This document shows, piece after piece, positions 26,833-35,647 of a stretch of 64,000 nucleotides of DNA. The stretch is from Acidiflorens sp963847715 (GTDB lineage: Bacteria; Acidobacteriota; Terriglobia; Terriglobales; Acidobacteriaceae). The translations under genes and the position numbers were made by a program. Under the pieces are notes generated by a model that saw only the letters and a list, made by a program, of their open reading frames with translations, searched no databases and was not told the DNA's origin. The DNA lies in the NCBI GenBank assembly GCA_963847715.1, contig CAWKAZ010000002.1, positions 186,001 to 250,000 on the forward strand, in the 5' to 3' direction. Numbering within the stretch: the first letter of the stretch is position 1; the number at the start of each line of letters is the position of its first letter.

Positions 26833-27681
26833 TCAGACTTTCGGCTGATCCGAATAGAGAAACTCGAGCGCCACCGGCAGTCGCGCCGCCCACGCCGACT
26901 CGGTATGGGTCGCGCCTTCTTCGATTTGTACCTTGAGTCGACGCTCGTCGAGTCCGGCGTCGCGAAAGATGGTCTCGAGTTGCCGAGCGTCCGCAACCGT
27001 TTTTTCATCCTTCTCCGTGTTGCCCACTTCGCGCGTGCCCATCCCCAGATAGACGCGGGCAGGCCAGTTTCGAAATCGGCGGGCCTCTTCAAGAATTTTT
27101 CCGTTGGCCACAAACAGTGAGGGGCTCTCGATCAACAGCCGCCCAAACACGCCTGGCGCCGCCAACTGTGTGTACAAAGTGATCAGACCTCCGAGCGAAG
27201 AGCCGCCCAGCCCTGTGCTTTCCGGTCCTCGCTGCACCGGATAACGGTCGGCGATGAGCGGCATGACTTCCCGCTGCAAGAAGTCCGGATAGCAGGTTCC
27301 CATCGCCTTGAGCACTCTGGGATCCTTCGACTTGTAGGGAATGTACTCGTGAACGCGCCGCTTGGTGTTATCGATTCCGACGATAATCAGCGGCGGAATC
27401 TTCTTCTCCTCGATCAGACGCGTCGCCGTCTCCCCCACTTGCCAGTGGACTCCGGCAAAAGCTGTCTCCGCATCAAAGAGATTCTGCCCATCGTTCAGGT
27501 AGAGGACCGGATACCGAATCGCACCCCACCCGTCGTAGTCGGGAGGAAGCCACACCCGCAGCAGTCGCGTGTTTCCAAAGATCCGGCTGTTGAGTTCGTG
27601 CAGCCAGATTTTCCCGGTGAAGACTGGTGCGGCACCGGCAGCGGGTTTCGTCCTTCGCTTTCGAGTTATCGCCCGGGACAT
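26833..27681 (-). CDS. Putative esterase, alpha/beta-hydrolase fold
   Basis: 282 residues of the Fes/esterase-D-like family. VWLPPDYD and YPVLYLNDGQNLFD open the fold; the nucleophile elbow is GGSSLGG; the catalytic His is probably in GATHTESAWAARL. There is no signal peptide and a basic N-terminus, so it is cytoplasmic. Members hydrolyse acyl esters, including siderophore esters and short acyl thioesters; the substrate is unknown. It lies 37 nt downstream of the VKOR gene on the same strand. Confidence 0.9.
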   Translation of the reverse strand: MSRAITRKRRTKPAAGAAPVFTGKIWLHELNSRIFGNTRLLRVWLPPDYDGWGAIRYPVLYLNDGQNLFDAETAFAGVHWQVGETATRLIEEKKIPPLIIVGIDNTKRRVHEYIPYKSKDPRVLKAMGTCYPDFLQREVMPLIADRYPVQRGPESTGLGGSSLGGLITLYTQLAAPGVFGRLLIESPSLFVANGKILEEARRFRNWPARVYLGMGTREVGNTEKDEKTVADARQLETIFRDAGLDERRLKVQIEEGATHTESAWAARLPVALEFLYSDQPKV

Positions 27682-27718
27682 GGAAGGAGAATTTCAGTTT
27701 TGCCTGCTGGCTTCAATT

Positions 27719-28180
27719 TCACAAGTCCGTTGGCGCGCTATGGTCGCGTTTCAGCCAAATAATCAACGTTAATAGAGAGATCGTCGTAATCAACGCCAAC
27801 GAACTCAAACACAAAATGCAATATACGCCCAATATGCGTGCTTCCACGTAGGTGAGCCACAAGGCAAACACCAAGCCAACCACCGCTCCGCCGAATAGCA
27901 TTAGTGGAGTTTCGAATCGTTTGCGATACACCGTGGCTAACCCGGCTAGCGCTGCATACCCCAGCATCCCGATCAGCGCCACGGGTATCCCCATGATCGA
28001 GGAATACTCGCTGCGATTCACGATGTCGCAGTTGAACGCTTCTCCAATATCGCAGTATGGGGTCTTCGAAGTGGCGAAATGATGTTGCAGCGAGATCGAG
28101 GAGACCACGATCCCGCAGATCGCCAGAACGGCGACGGCGGTCAGCAAACGCTGCGCCAGAACGCTCACTCCAGCGGACAC
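27719..28180 (-). CDS. Vitamin K epoxide reductase family protein
   Basis: A 153-residue membrane protein with four helices. Conserved VKOR residues are present: the C43/C51 pair, S60, and the catalytic CILC (C121, C124) in the last helix. VKOR reoxidises thioredoxin-like partners using quinone, replacing DsbB. It overlaps the upstream thioredoxin-like gene by 16 nt, so the two products probably form a disulfide-forming pair; in other bacteria they are fused. Confidence 0.94.
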   Translation of the reverse strand: MSAGVSVLAQRLLTAVAVLAICGIVVSSISLQHHFATSKTPYCDIGEAFNCDIVNRSEYSSIMGIPVALIGMLGYAALAGLATVYRKRFETPLMLFGGAVVGLVFALWLTYVEARILGVYCILCLSSLALITTISLLTLIIWLKRDHSAPTDL

Positions 28181-28596
28181 CCGGTGCGGTCGCTCAATTC
28201 TTCCAGCGAGAAAATCCGCTCGACGCGCTCGCCAGTCGGCGGAAACTGCCAGGTAGGGTAATGATGCACATTCTCATCTTTGCAGGCCTGTGACTGCCCA
28301 CTGGTCTGACCCTTGATGCCGCACTCCACGTAAGGAACATATTCAAACGATGCGGCGAATTTTTCTTTCTGCTCCATACAATGCGGACACCACCAGGCTC
28401 CGTACATCTTCGCCCCGCGCTGGGACAGACAGCGGGCGAAAGCATCGTGTTTGTGCTCGGCGCGGTGGTTCAGATAAAAGGCGAGTGCCAGCGCGACTGC
28501 GACCAGTCCTGCGTACGTCGCGACGCGTCCCCAATTGGGTCCCGAAGAAGGGATGCCCAGCTTCTCGTTTCGCCGTTCTTTTCGCTCTTGCGACAT
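28165..28596 (-). CDS. Membrane-anchored thioredoxin-like protein, VKOR partner
   Basis: 143 residues with a basic N-terminus, one membrane anchor (about 24-42), and a thioredoxin-like domain with WWCPHC (C70, C73) and a cis-Pro in HHYPTWQF. Extra cysteines at about 56, 92, 106 and 139 may relay electrons. The 16-nt overlap with the VKOR gene implies translational coupling. Expected role: periplasmic dithiol oxidant recharged by VKOR. Confidence 0.92.
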   Translation of the reverse strand: MSQERKERRNEKLGIPSSGPNWGRVATYAGLVAVALALAFYLNHRAEHKHDAFARCLSQRGAKMYGAWWCPHCMEQKEKFAASFEYVPYVECGIKGQTSGQSQACKDENVHHYPTWQFPPTGERVERIFSLEELSDRTGCPLE

Positions 28597-28618
28597 GCAA
28601 TTTTTATATCACGAGTCG

Positions 28619-29548
28619 TTACACAGCCACCCGCAGCGCCCCCGGCAGCACATCGATCGACTGGAGGTGCAGTGTAAGCACCTCGCCATCGACCATGATA
28701 TCCACCGGAGCATCGAGTTGAAACTCGATTCGCGGGACTGCTTGTCGTTCCGCCATTGGATGACGCGTGTGCGTGCCGTCGTAAAGTGTCGCCAGATTGC
28801 TCATCAGGCCCAAACGACCAATCGGTCCCCACCGGACATACTCGATCAGTCCGTCATTTGTCACCGCATCGGGCGCGATCATCATGGTGCCTCCGGTGTA
28901 CTTGCTGTTATTAAAGGTCAGGAACAAACAGGATCGCCCATCAAACTGCTGCTGTGCCTCGGCCCGCACCGGAAACGGGCGCCTTTCAAGACGTGCCAGG
29001 CTAAGAAAAATCGACAGCAAATAGCCAAACTGGCCGAGGCCTTGAAACTTGCGGTGGCGCAGCGTCGCTACGTTCGCCGCAAAACCCATGCTTAGGAGAT
29101 TGATGAAATAGATTGCACCGTCTTTGTGAATAAGTCGCAATACATCGCAGGGCCGTGAGCGCCGCGCCTCCAGCGCCTGGATCGCATGCTCTAACCCGCT
29201 TTTGCCGGAAGCAAGGTCCTCGAAATCCCGCAGAAAGGAATTGCCCGTGCCCAGAGGAAGGAAACCGAGAGTTGCGACTGCGTCTGTTGTACCCACCACT
29301 AAGGAGTCCGGAAACAGGCCGTTGACGATCTCGAAGGAAGTGCCATCCCCGCCGACGGCGATAAACTTGCGATATCCGCGGGCGTAGGCGTCACGCGCAA
29401 TCTGAGTCGCTTCACCCGACGCGCGCGTCTCCGCTGTATCCAGTGCAATTCCTGCGGCCCGAAGCCGGGCTAGAACTACTCCCACGCGGGCTCCGCAACG
29501 TCCGCCACCCGCCGCCGGATTGATGATTGCCAGGAAAGTTTCGTTCAC
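28619..29548 (-). CDS. Diacylglycerol/lipid kinase (DagK/YegS/LCB5 family)
   Basis: 309 residues. The catalytic domain starts with NPAAGGG, followed by the nucleotide-binding GGDGTSFEIVNGL and PLGTGNSFLRDF, then a beta-sandwich C-terminal domain. It phosphorylates diacylglycerol, sphingoid or related lipid alcohols. GTG start without an obvious ribosome-binding site. It lies directly after the acyl-activating gene of the lipid cluster, across a heptamer hairpin, so the lipid it phosphorylates may come from that pathway (inference). Confidence 0.9.
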   Translation of the reverse strand: MNETFLAIINPAAGGGRCGARVGVVLARLRAAGIALDTAETRASGEATQIARDAYARGYRKFIAVGGDGTSFEIVNGLFPDSLVVGTTDAVATLGFLPLGTGNSFLRDFEDLASGKSGLEHAIQALEARRSRPCDVLRLIHKDGAIYFINLLSMGFAANVATLRHRKFQGLGQFGYLLSIFLSLARLERRPFPVRAEAQQQFDGRSCLFLTFNNSKYTGGTMMIAPDAVTNDGLIEYVRWGPIGRLGLMSNLATLYDGTHTRHPMAERQAVPRIEFQLDAPVDIMVDGEVLTLHLQSIDVLPGALRVAV

Positions 29549-29552
29549 AAGT

Positions 29553-29641
29553 TCAGGTGTCAGGTGTCAGGTCTCAGGGCGTAGGCATGCTGTCTCTAGA
29601 TCCTGAGACCTGACACCTAAAACCTGAGACCTCGGTCTCAG
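29553..29641. repeat. Heptamer hairpin, AGGTGTC type
   Basis: Perfect 17-bp inverted repeat (29562-29578 and 29602-29618) with a 23-nt loop. Both arms extend with further AGGTGTC/AGGTCTC units, the right arm running into the stop codon of the acyl-CoA ligase gene. The 17-mer equals 1834-1850. Confidence 0.92.
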
Positions 29642-31347
29642 ATTTCCATGACGTCTTGTCGCTTCGAAGCCGCCCCAATCTCGGCCGCCAAGTCTCCTCG
29701 CTTGATTTTCAGCGATGCGGTTCGCGGAAAATCCTTTGCCCATATCAGATATCCGCCTACACGCTTGAAATCGGGCAGGCGGCGGTTCCGCGCTACAATT
29801 TCTTCGCACAGCCGATCATCGAATTGCTGGTTCTGTTCCAAACGCAGCGCCAGTACCAGCATCTCGTCACCGAGCGATTTTTGCGGCCAGAGGTAGTTTG
29901 CAGCGAACACGCAATATTCCTTGACCGGTAGCCCGTCGAACACGGCTTCAATATCCTCGGGATAGATGTTCTTTCCGCCGGCGGTGACGATCATATTTTT
30001 CTTGCGCCCGACAAGTTGCAAGTGACCGTGCTCTTCGAATCTTCCCTGATCGCCCGTCAGCAGCCAACCTTCGACGATCGTTTGCGCTGTGAGTTCCGGA
30101 TCATCAAGATAGTGCGACATCACCGCGCGGCTCCGCACGGCCACCTCTCCGATTCCGTCATCGTCCGGGCTCAATATACGCACTTCGCTCCCTGGCAATG
30201 GCTTGCCCACCGTGTCGGCGCGAAATGGCTTCAGGTCATTGAGCGTTACCGCCGTGCAAGCTTCCGTGAGACCGTAGCCGCAAGTCACCGGGATGCCAAG
30301 ATCGTAGAAAAACTGCAATGTCGACGGATCGGTAAAGGCTCCGCCGACAATCAGTGCCAGCAACTCTCCGCCAAAAGCCTTATGAACTTGCGGCAGCAGG
30401 CTTCGGCTAAGCTTCACGCGCGGACGTCCGCGCGTCAGCATTTTGTTGAGGCCGATCAAGCGGTCGAGCATCCAGCGTTTTGCGGGCTTCAGTTCATCGA
30501 ACTTCGCGCGGAGCCCACGCTCCAGATTCTTCAACACCATCGGCACGAGGCTAACGTACGTGATGCGATAACGCACAAACGCATCGCGCACAAACTCCGG
30601 GCGTAGCGTTCTTAAGTGAACTACACATGCGCCACAAACGAAGGGCCCGATGAAGCCCACCATGAAATCGATCGCGTGATTCGTCGGAAGGATGCTCAGG
30701 TAGCGCACACCCGGCCAAAATGGGTACCACGCTGTCAACGAGGCACACTGCTCGAGATAAGCGTCGTGGGTGAGCACGCATCCCTTCGGACGGCCGCCAG
30801 TGCCGGAGGAATAAACGATGCAGGCTGTATCCTCTCTCTGCCGGGCGATGAATTGCGGGTCGCCTTTCCGCTTGAATTCTTCCCAGCGGTACGCGCCGTG
30901 CAAGTCCGCGCCAGCCGGGGCTTCTGTCACTAACACGATTTCGACAGCAAGTCTTGGAAACTCCGGCGACTGCGTAATCGCGCGCCACAGATAGTATTCA
31001 ACGATCAGAAAACGAGACTTGGAATGCGCCAGCAGTTGCAGATGCTCCGCCGCGGTCAGTTTGTAATCCAGCGGAACCAGTACGCCGCCGCAGAAGAAAA
31101 TTGAGTATGCCGAAATCAGCCACTTCGACTGATTGGTCATGATGATCGCCGCCCGATCGCCTGCCTTGAAATCGGCGTCCTCGAGCGCGCGGCACAGCGG
31201 GCGCGCCATCGTCTTAAAGTCGGAGTAAGTGAGCCGAACTTTCTCGCGGTCGCGATCGGCTTCAATCAGGCAGGATTCATTGGGCCAGCGCTCGAGCGCA
31301 TCTTTGAGCGCTGCACCCAGGCTGGCATAGTAACGGAGATCAAGCAT
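29638..31347 (-). CDS. AMP-dependent acyl-CoA/acyl-ACP ligase
   Basis: A 569-residue adenylate-forming enzyme. The ATP-grip motif VYSSGTGGRPKG, the YGLTEA segment, TGDQGRF and the hinge region LVGRKKNMIVTAGGKNIYPEDIE are all present. It activates a carboxylic acid, probably a long-chain fatty acid, as an acyl-adenylate and then transfers it to CoA or the Ser-bound arm of a carrier protein. The neighbouring free-standing ACP (31441-31683) suggests ACP loading. It is the last biosynthetic gene of the minus-strand lipid cluster. Confidence 0.92.
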   Translation of the reverse strand: MLDLRYYASLGAALKDALERWPNESCLIEADRDREKVRLTYSDFKTMARPLCRALEDADFKAGDRAAIIMTNQSKWLISAYSIFFCGGVLVPLDYKLTAAEHLQLLAHSKSRFLIVEYYLWRAITQSPEFPRLAVEIVLVTEAPAGADLHGAYRWEEFKRKGDPQFIARQREDTACIVYSSGTGGRPKGCVLTHDAYLEQCASLTAWYPFWPGVRYLSILPTNHAIDFMVGFIGPFVCGACVVHLRTLRPEFVRDAFVRYRITYVSLVPMVLKNLERGLRAKFDELKPAKRWMLDRLIGLNKMLTRGRPRVKLSRSLLPQVHKAFGGELLALIVGGAFTDPSTLQFFYDLGIPVTCGYGLTEACTAVTLNDLKPFRADTVGKPLPGSEVRILSPDDDGIGEVAVRSRAVMSHYLDDPELTAQTIVEGWLLTGDQGRFEEHGHLQLVGRKKNMIVTAGGKNIYPEDIEAVFDGLPVKEYCVFAANYLWPQKSLGDEMLVLALRLEQNQQFDDRLCEEIVARNRRLPDFKRVGGYLIWAKDFPRTASLKIKRGDLAAEIGAASKRQDVMEI

Positions 31348-31440
31348 TCAGGGTCGTTATCTCACCACTGAGACACGAACAAAAACATGAGTCTATCAGA
31401 AAGGATTGACAGTTTAACCACACCGGCGTGGCACGCGCAT

Positions 31441-31683
31441 TTACAGACGCGATTGAATTCGGCTCGCCAGTGTCCGAAAGTCTGACACACCCTGGAGTTC
31501 GTAATCCGGCAGTTCAATACGGAAGTGATGCTCGAGTCGCGTCAGCAGGTCGAGCGCCTGCAGGCTGTCGATACCGAGCGTTTTGAAGAAATCGTCGTCC
31601 GGAGTGAGCTTTTCTCGCGGGACCTTGAAATGTGAAGCCGCAAGGTTGAGAATTTCGTCGAGCGTATGATCGGCGGTAGGCAT
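31441..31683 (-). CDS. Free-standing acyl carrier protein
   Basis: 80 residues. The phosphopantetheine attachment site is S40 in LGIDSLQAL. The start is ATG 31683, with AAGGA nine bases upstream; the frame is open further left but the extra leader is not ACP-like. It is not the housekeeping AcpP (no fab neighbours) and presumably carries the acyl intermediate of the surrounding lipid cluster. It lies between the enoyl-CoA hydratase and acyl ligase genes on the same strand. Confidence 0.92.
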   Translation of the reverse strand: MPTADHTLDEILNLAASHFKVPREKLTPDDDFFKTLGIDSLQALDLLTRLEHHFRIELPDYELQGVSDFRTLASRIQSRL

Positions 31684-31724
31684 AATTGCGATTCCTTCAT
31701 ACATCAAGCCGAATCGAGTAAATA

Positions 31725-32528
31725 CTAAGGCAGGTACGGCTGCGCGCCTTCGTTCTCCACAAATTTGCGTAACCCTTCTTCGACGGCCGGACGCGAATAA
31801 AGGTCGCAAAAAATATCAATCTCACGCTTCAGCTCTTCGTATGGAATCGGCTTCACGAAGGCTTTCGCTGCCGCCGTCGTCGCTCGATCAAACTTTCCTG
31901 CCTGACTAGCGGTGGCCCGCGCTACGCGCAACGCCTCGCCTTCGGCGGCAATCTGGCTGACCAACCCGATCTGCTGCGCCTTCATGACATTGAAACTGCG
32001 GCCGGTCAGCAAGAGGTCGCGCACCACGGCGTTGCCTAAATCCCGCTTCAGGCGCGGGATGCCACCGAACCCGGGAATCAGTCCAAGCCGCAGCTCAGGA
32101 AAACAAAATCGTGCCATGCGATCGGCGATAATGATGTCGCAAACCAGGGCGAGCTCAAATCCACCTCCAAAGGTCACACCGTGGACGGCAGCGATCGTCG
32201 TGAGCGGCAGAGCGTCGAGTGTGTTCATTACGGCGTGGATGCGCTCCAGGAAATCTCGCACGCCGCGCAGAGCGGCATCTCTTTCCATGGCTTGCCCACG
32301 CTGGAATAGCTCGCGCAAATCGGCGCCCGCGCAGAAACCAGCTTTCTGCGTCGAATGCACAATCAACGCGTGCGCTTCGCTCGCTAAAGACGGAAGCGCC
32401 TTCGCAAACTTCTCTAACTCTTCGAGCGTGAGCGAACCAATTTCGTTACAGGGATCACGGTGCAGGGCGAGTTCGATCGCTCCATTGACGATCTGCCACG
32501 ACAGCGTTTGTCCTTTGAACTCGTTCAT
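31725..32528 (-). CDS. Enoyl-CoA hydratase/isomerase family protein
   Basis: 267 residues of the crotonase fold. The oxyanion-hole segments are FCAGADLREL and HGVTFGGGFELALVCD, followed by FPELRLGLIPGFGGIPRL. Members hydrate, isomerise or cleave acyl-CoA or acyl-ACP thioesters. In this cluster it might process an unsaturated acyl chain. It overlaps the upstream acyl-CoA synthetase gene by 4 nt, indicating translational coupling. Confidence 0.92.
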   Translation of the reverse strand: MNEFKGQTLSWQIVNGAIELALHRDPCNEIGSLTLEELEKFAKALPSLASEAHALIVHSTQKAGFCAGADLRELFQRGQAMERDAALRGVRDFLERIHAVMNTLDALPLTTIAAVHGVTFGGGFELALVCDIIIADRMARFCFPELRLGLIPGFGGIPRLKRDLGNAVVRDLLLTGRSFNVMKAQQIGLVSQIAAEGEALRVARATASQAGKFDRATTAAAKAFVKPIPYEELKREIDIFCDLYSRPAVEEGLRKFVENEGAQPYLP

Positions 32529-34198
32529 GCCGTCGCCGCCACTTTATACATCCCTTCGATCTCATTTCTGAATCTCTCGGCAATCGCGTCGCGTTTGAGC
32601 TTGCCGTTCGCGGTCAGCAGGCCGCTCTCGATTGTGAATGCGTCCTCGACGACGTGAAAGGCCCGTACCTGCTTGTAATGCGGCTGGGTGGGATTGACCA
32701 CATCCAACGCTGCCTGGGTTTTCTCGGCGCTCACTTTACCGGTCACCAGCGCTGCCAGATATCCCCGGCCGTTGCCGACAACGACCACCTGAACCGCGCC
32801 CGGCAATTCCTGCAGGATCTTATCTTCAATCGGCTCGGGCGCAATGTTGTGTCCCGACCCAAGGATAATCAGGTTCTTGATGCGGCCGACAATCTTCCAG
32901 TTTCCGCTCGCGTCGACTTCGCCCTGATCGCCTGTGTGGAACCACCCGTCGCGCAGCACTTTCGCCGTTTCCTCCGGACGATTCCAATATCCGGGAAAAA
33001 TATTCGGCCCGCGAACCACGATCTCTTCATTCTCGGCGATCCTCATCTCGACACCGGCAATTGCCGGACCCGCGCGTCCCGGAACCACATCAGCGTTGGG
33101 ATCATCCATGGTGCAGATCGCGGTCGTCTCCGTCAGTCCATAGACCTGCAATACGGGTATGCCGAGCATCATAAAAAATAATTGCGTGTCGATGTTGAGC
33201 GGGGCCGAGCCGCAAATAAGAGCTCGCAGCTTATTCCCGATCATCTTTTTACGGATGGTCGGAAATACCAGCCGATTCGCCATTGCCAACCACACGCCGT
33301 CCCCAGTGCGCGGTTTGCCTTCTTGCCGTCGCACCCACGCGCCCTTGGCCTTGGTGTAAACCTTCAGCGGGAATCCGCCCGTCTTCCACAGTTGCTCGTC
33401 GACTGCCTTTCGCATGCGTTCGAGAAGTGCCGGGACATTCAGGAAATAATCCGGCGATGCCTGCCGCATCTCCGCCGCGATCTTGCCCAGATCCATATTC
33501 AGCGTCAGCTTGCTGCCGCGCAGAAGACAGGTCAACATCATGATCCACGATCCGGCAAAACAGAGCGGCAGGTAGTGAAATACAGATTCCTGCGCAGAGC
33601 GCTTTTTCATCAGCTGAGCCAAGCGCCCCGAGGTGCAGCCCAGCATGTAACCGACATTTCCGGCGCTGAGCATCACACCCTTCGCCTCACCCGAGGTGCC
33701 AGAGGTGTAGATGATGGTCGCCACGTCTTCTTCCGTTACCGCGAGTGCCGGGTTCTCCACCGGCCCGCGTCCGGGAGTGAAAACATTCTCGAAACAGAAA
33801 TGCGGCGGAGCTTCCGGCCACGCTTCGACGATCGCATCGCCAAGCGACTTCTCGCCGCAGGCAATCACGGCAGGCCAGCAATCTTTCATCATCGCTACTA
33901 ACTCTGCCGGGGCTTGCCGCGCGTAGAGCGGAACCACGGTCAGACCTTCCGCCATGATGGCCAGATCCATGGCCACCCACTGCATCGAGTTATGCGCCAG
34001 GAGCGCACACCGGTCGCCTCTTTTCAGGCGCAACCGGCGAAGGTATGCTCGTGCCACCAGCACCTGGGCCGACAACTGCCGAGCTGTGAGCGAAACAGCT
34101 TGCCCATCACGCATCTCCTGCAGCACAACGGCATCGCTGCTGCGTTCGAGGCTCGCAAAGATTTGTTCTAGAAATGTCATTGATTTTAAGATTGTCAT
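32525..34198 (-). CDS. Long-chain acyl-CoA synthetase (AMP-forming)
   Basis: A 557-residue FadD15/ACSL-like adenylate-forming enzyme: IIYTSGTSGEAKGVMLS, the FHYLPLCFAGSW linker typical of very-long-chain ligases, VYGLTETTAIC, TGDQGEVDASGNW and IVGRIKNLIILGSGHNIAPEPIE. It differs from the second ligase at 29638, so the cluster has two independent acid-activating steps. An internal ATG at 34180 is an alternative start. Coupled by a 4-nt overlap to the hydratase gene. Confidence 0.92.
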   Translation of the reverse strand: MTILKSMTFLEQIFASLERSSDAVVLQEMRDGQAVSLTARQLSAQVLVARAYLRRLRLKRGDRCALLAHNSMQWVAMDLAIMAEGLTVVPLYARQAPAELVAMMKDCWPAVIACGEKSLGDAIVEAWPEAPPHFCFENVFTPGRGPVENPALAVTEEDVATIIYTSGTSGEAKGVMLSAGNVGYMLGCTSGRLAQLMKKRSAQESVFHYLPLCFAGSWIMMLTCLLRGSKLTLNMDLGKIAAEMRQASPDYFLNVPALLERMRKAVDEQLWKTGGFPLKVYTKAKGAWVRRQEGKPRTGDGVWLAMANRLVFPTIRKKMIGNKLRALICGSAPLNIDTQLFFMMLGIPVLQVYGLTETTAICTMDDPNADVVPGRAGPAIAGVEMRIAENEEIVVRGPNIFPGYWNRPEETAKVLRDGWFHTGDQGEVDASGNWKIVGRIKNLIILGSGHNIAPEPIEDKILQELPGAVQVVVVGNGRGYLAALVTGKVSAEKTQAALDVVNPTQPHYKQVRAFHVVEDAFTIESGLLTANGKLKRDAIAERFRNEIEGMYKVAATA

Positions 34199-34237
34199 GC
34201 TGAAGGAAGCGACTGGCCAAACCGAACTACCTGCTGC

Positions 34238-35647
34238 CTAGCCGTATGCCGCCACTAAACCCCGCAGCCCTTCGCTCATCGGCGGCAGATAGTCTTCCCA
34301 ACTCCACTCCCCGCGCCGGGTTGGAAACTCGGGATACCGCCGCTGCACTTCTTCTTCGAAATAAACGCCCATGCGTGCCATCAATTTCAAATTTCGAACA
34401 ACCGTCCGAGCGATTCCGTCGGCGATCCGCTCTCCGTCGCGATCCAGAATTTCGAGCGCTGCCAGAGTACGCGACTCCAGGTCCGGATCGTCCACATTCA
34501 TCAGCAACTCCTGATGCCCACGCTCGTTCATCAGATTTCTTATGCGTTCATCCATCGTGATGCCTGCTGACGCTACCAGCGCCGGCATCGACGTCACAAT
34601 ACCGTGATAACGCGAGGACACCATCATGCGGCAGGCTCGCAGGATGCTGACCAATTGATACATGTTGTAATCGTCCGAAGTCATCACTGGAACGCCGCCG
34701 AGTTTCTCAGAGATGCGCACACACGCGCGAGCATCCATGCGCTCGGTAGCCGCCATAATTACGAAAACGTTTCTTTTCTGACGGAACGCCGCCACTGCTT
34801 TTGCGATTGAACTCAAATAGTGTTCGTAAGCGCGGTCGGCCGCCGGGCCGGCGTTGTGAAAGTACGGGCCACGGTAGTGGCTCTCCTTGTAGGCGCCAGT
34901 CAGGCTGTGCAGGGCCGCTCTGCCGATCGACGCCTTTACCGGCCACTCGAATGGATTGATCGGGCAGACGACGAGCACCGGCGTCTTGCCGTCCCAGCCC
35001 ACGTCGCGCAGCGCCTTCTGCCCGTACTCCGCACCCAAAGGCTCAAACGTCCACGCGGTGTCCGTGCCTAATTCGGTCGGCACACCCAATTCACGAAGAA
35101 TTTTTCGTGACTCATTGTTGCGCGTGATCACCAGCGAATTCCGGCAATAGCGGCCGCACATTTTCGCCACCAACGGGTCCATGTGACCGGCCTCGGCACC
35201 GTAGCCGATGGAGAGCTTGTTTTCCGCCGCCGCGATGCCCAGCGACCCAATCATCATGGTCGCGAGGGCATTCGCGAATTTAGATTTGAACATTGAACCT
35301 TCGCAGGCCACTACACCGTGGTGCTTCGGAACTTCATTGGCGAGAAACGGAGGGAAAATATCGGGCAGTCGAACTTGCGAAGTCCCTTCGAAATAGCCGC
35401 GCGACCGGTCAAAGTTGAAGGTCATCATGCTGAGGTCGACGTTCTCCGGTCCAAGGATTCGCCGGATCTGCCGCAGCATCTCTTCCACACGCACGTCGGA
35501 ACCCGTGTTCCGTGTACCGTTGTAGCCCGCAAACAACAGCTTGAGTTTCTCACCGGGCTGCCACGGCTCCCGCTTTCCCATCATCCACTGAATTTTCTTG
35601 CCTTCGATGATGCCCGAGACCCAGGCCTCCAACATGAAGTCCATCAT
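34238..35647 (-). CDS. Polysaccharide pyruvyl transferase family protein
   Basis: 469 residues. The family signature is GYNGTRNTGSDVRVEEML near residue 41 and the C-terminal SSRYHGIVTSMPAL. CsaB/WcaK-type enzymes add a pyruvyl ketal from phosphoenolpyruvate to sugars. Here it is embedded among lipid genes: it overlaps the upstream reductase gene by 4 nt (ATGATG/TGA) and precedes an acyl-CoA synthetase. The acceptor is therefore possibly a glycolipid or polyol head group (inference). No signal peptide. Confidence 0.87.
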   Translation of the reverse strand: MMDFMLEAWVSGIIEGKKIQWMMGKREPWQPGEKLKLLFAGYNGTRNTGSDVRVEEMLRQIRRILGPENVDLSMMTFNFDRSRGYFEGTSQVRLPDIFPPFLANEVPKHHGVVACEGSMFKSKFANALATMMIGSLGIAAAENKLSIGYGAEAGHMDPLVAKMCGRYCRNSLVITRNNESRKILRELGVPTELGTDTAWTFEPLGAEYGQKALRDVGWDGKTPVLVVCPINPFEWPVKASIGRAALHSLTGAYKESHYRGPYFHNAGPAADRAYEHYLSSIAKAVAAFRQKRNVFVIMAATERMDARACVRISEKLGGVPVMTSDDYNMYQLVSILRACRMMVSSRYHGIVTSMPALVASAGITMDERIRNLMNERGHQELLMNVDDPDLESRTLAALEILDRDGERIADGIARTVVRNLKLMARMGVYFEEEVQRRYPEFPTRRGEWSWEDYLPPMSEGLRGLVAAYG

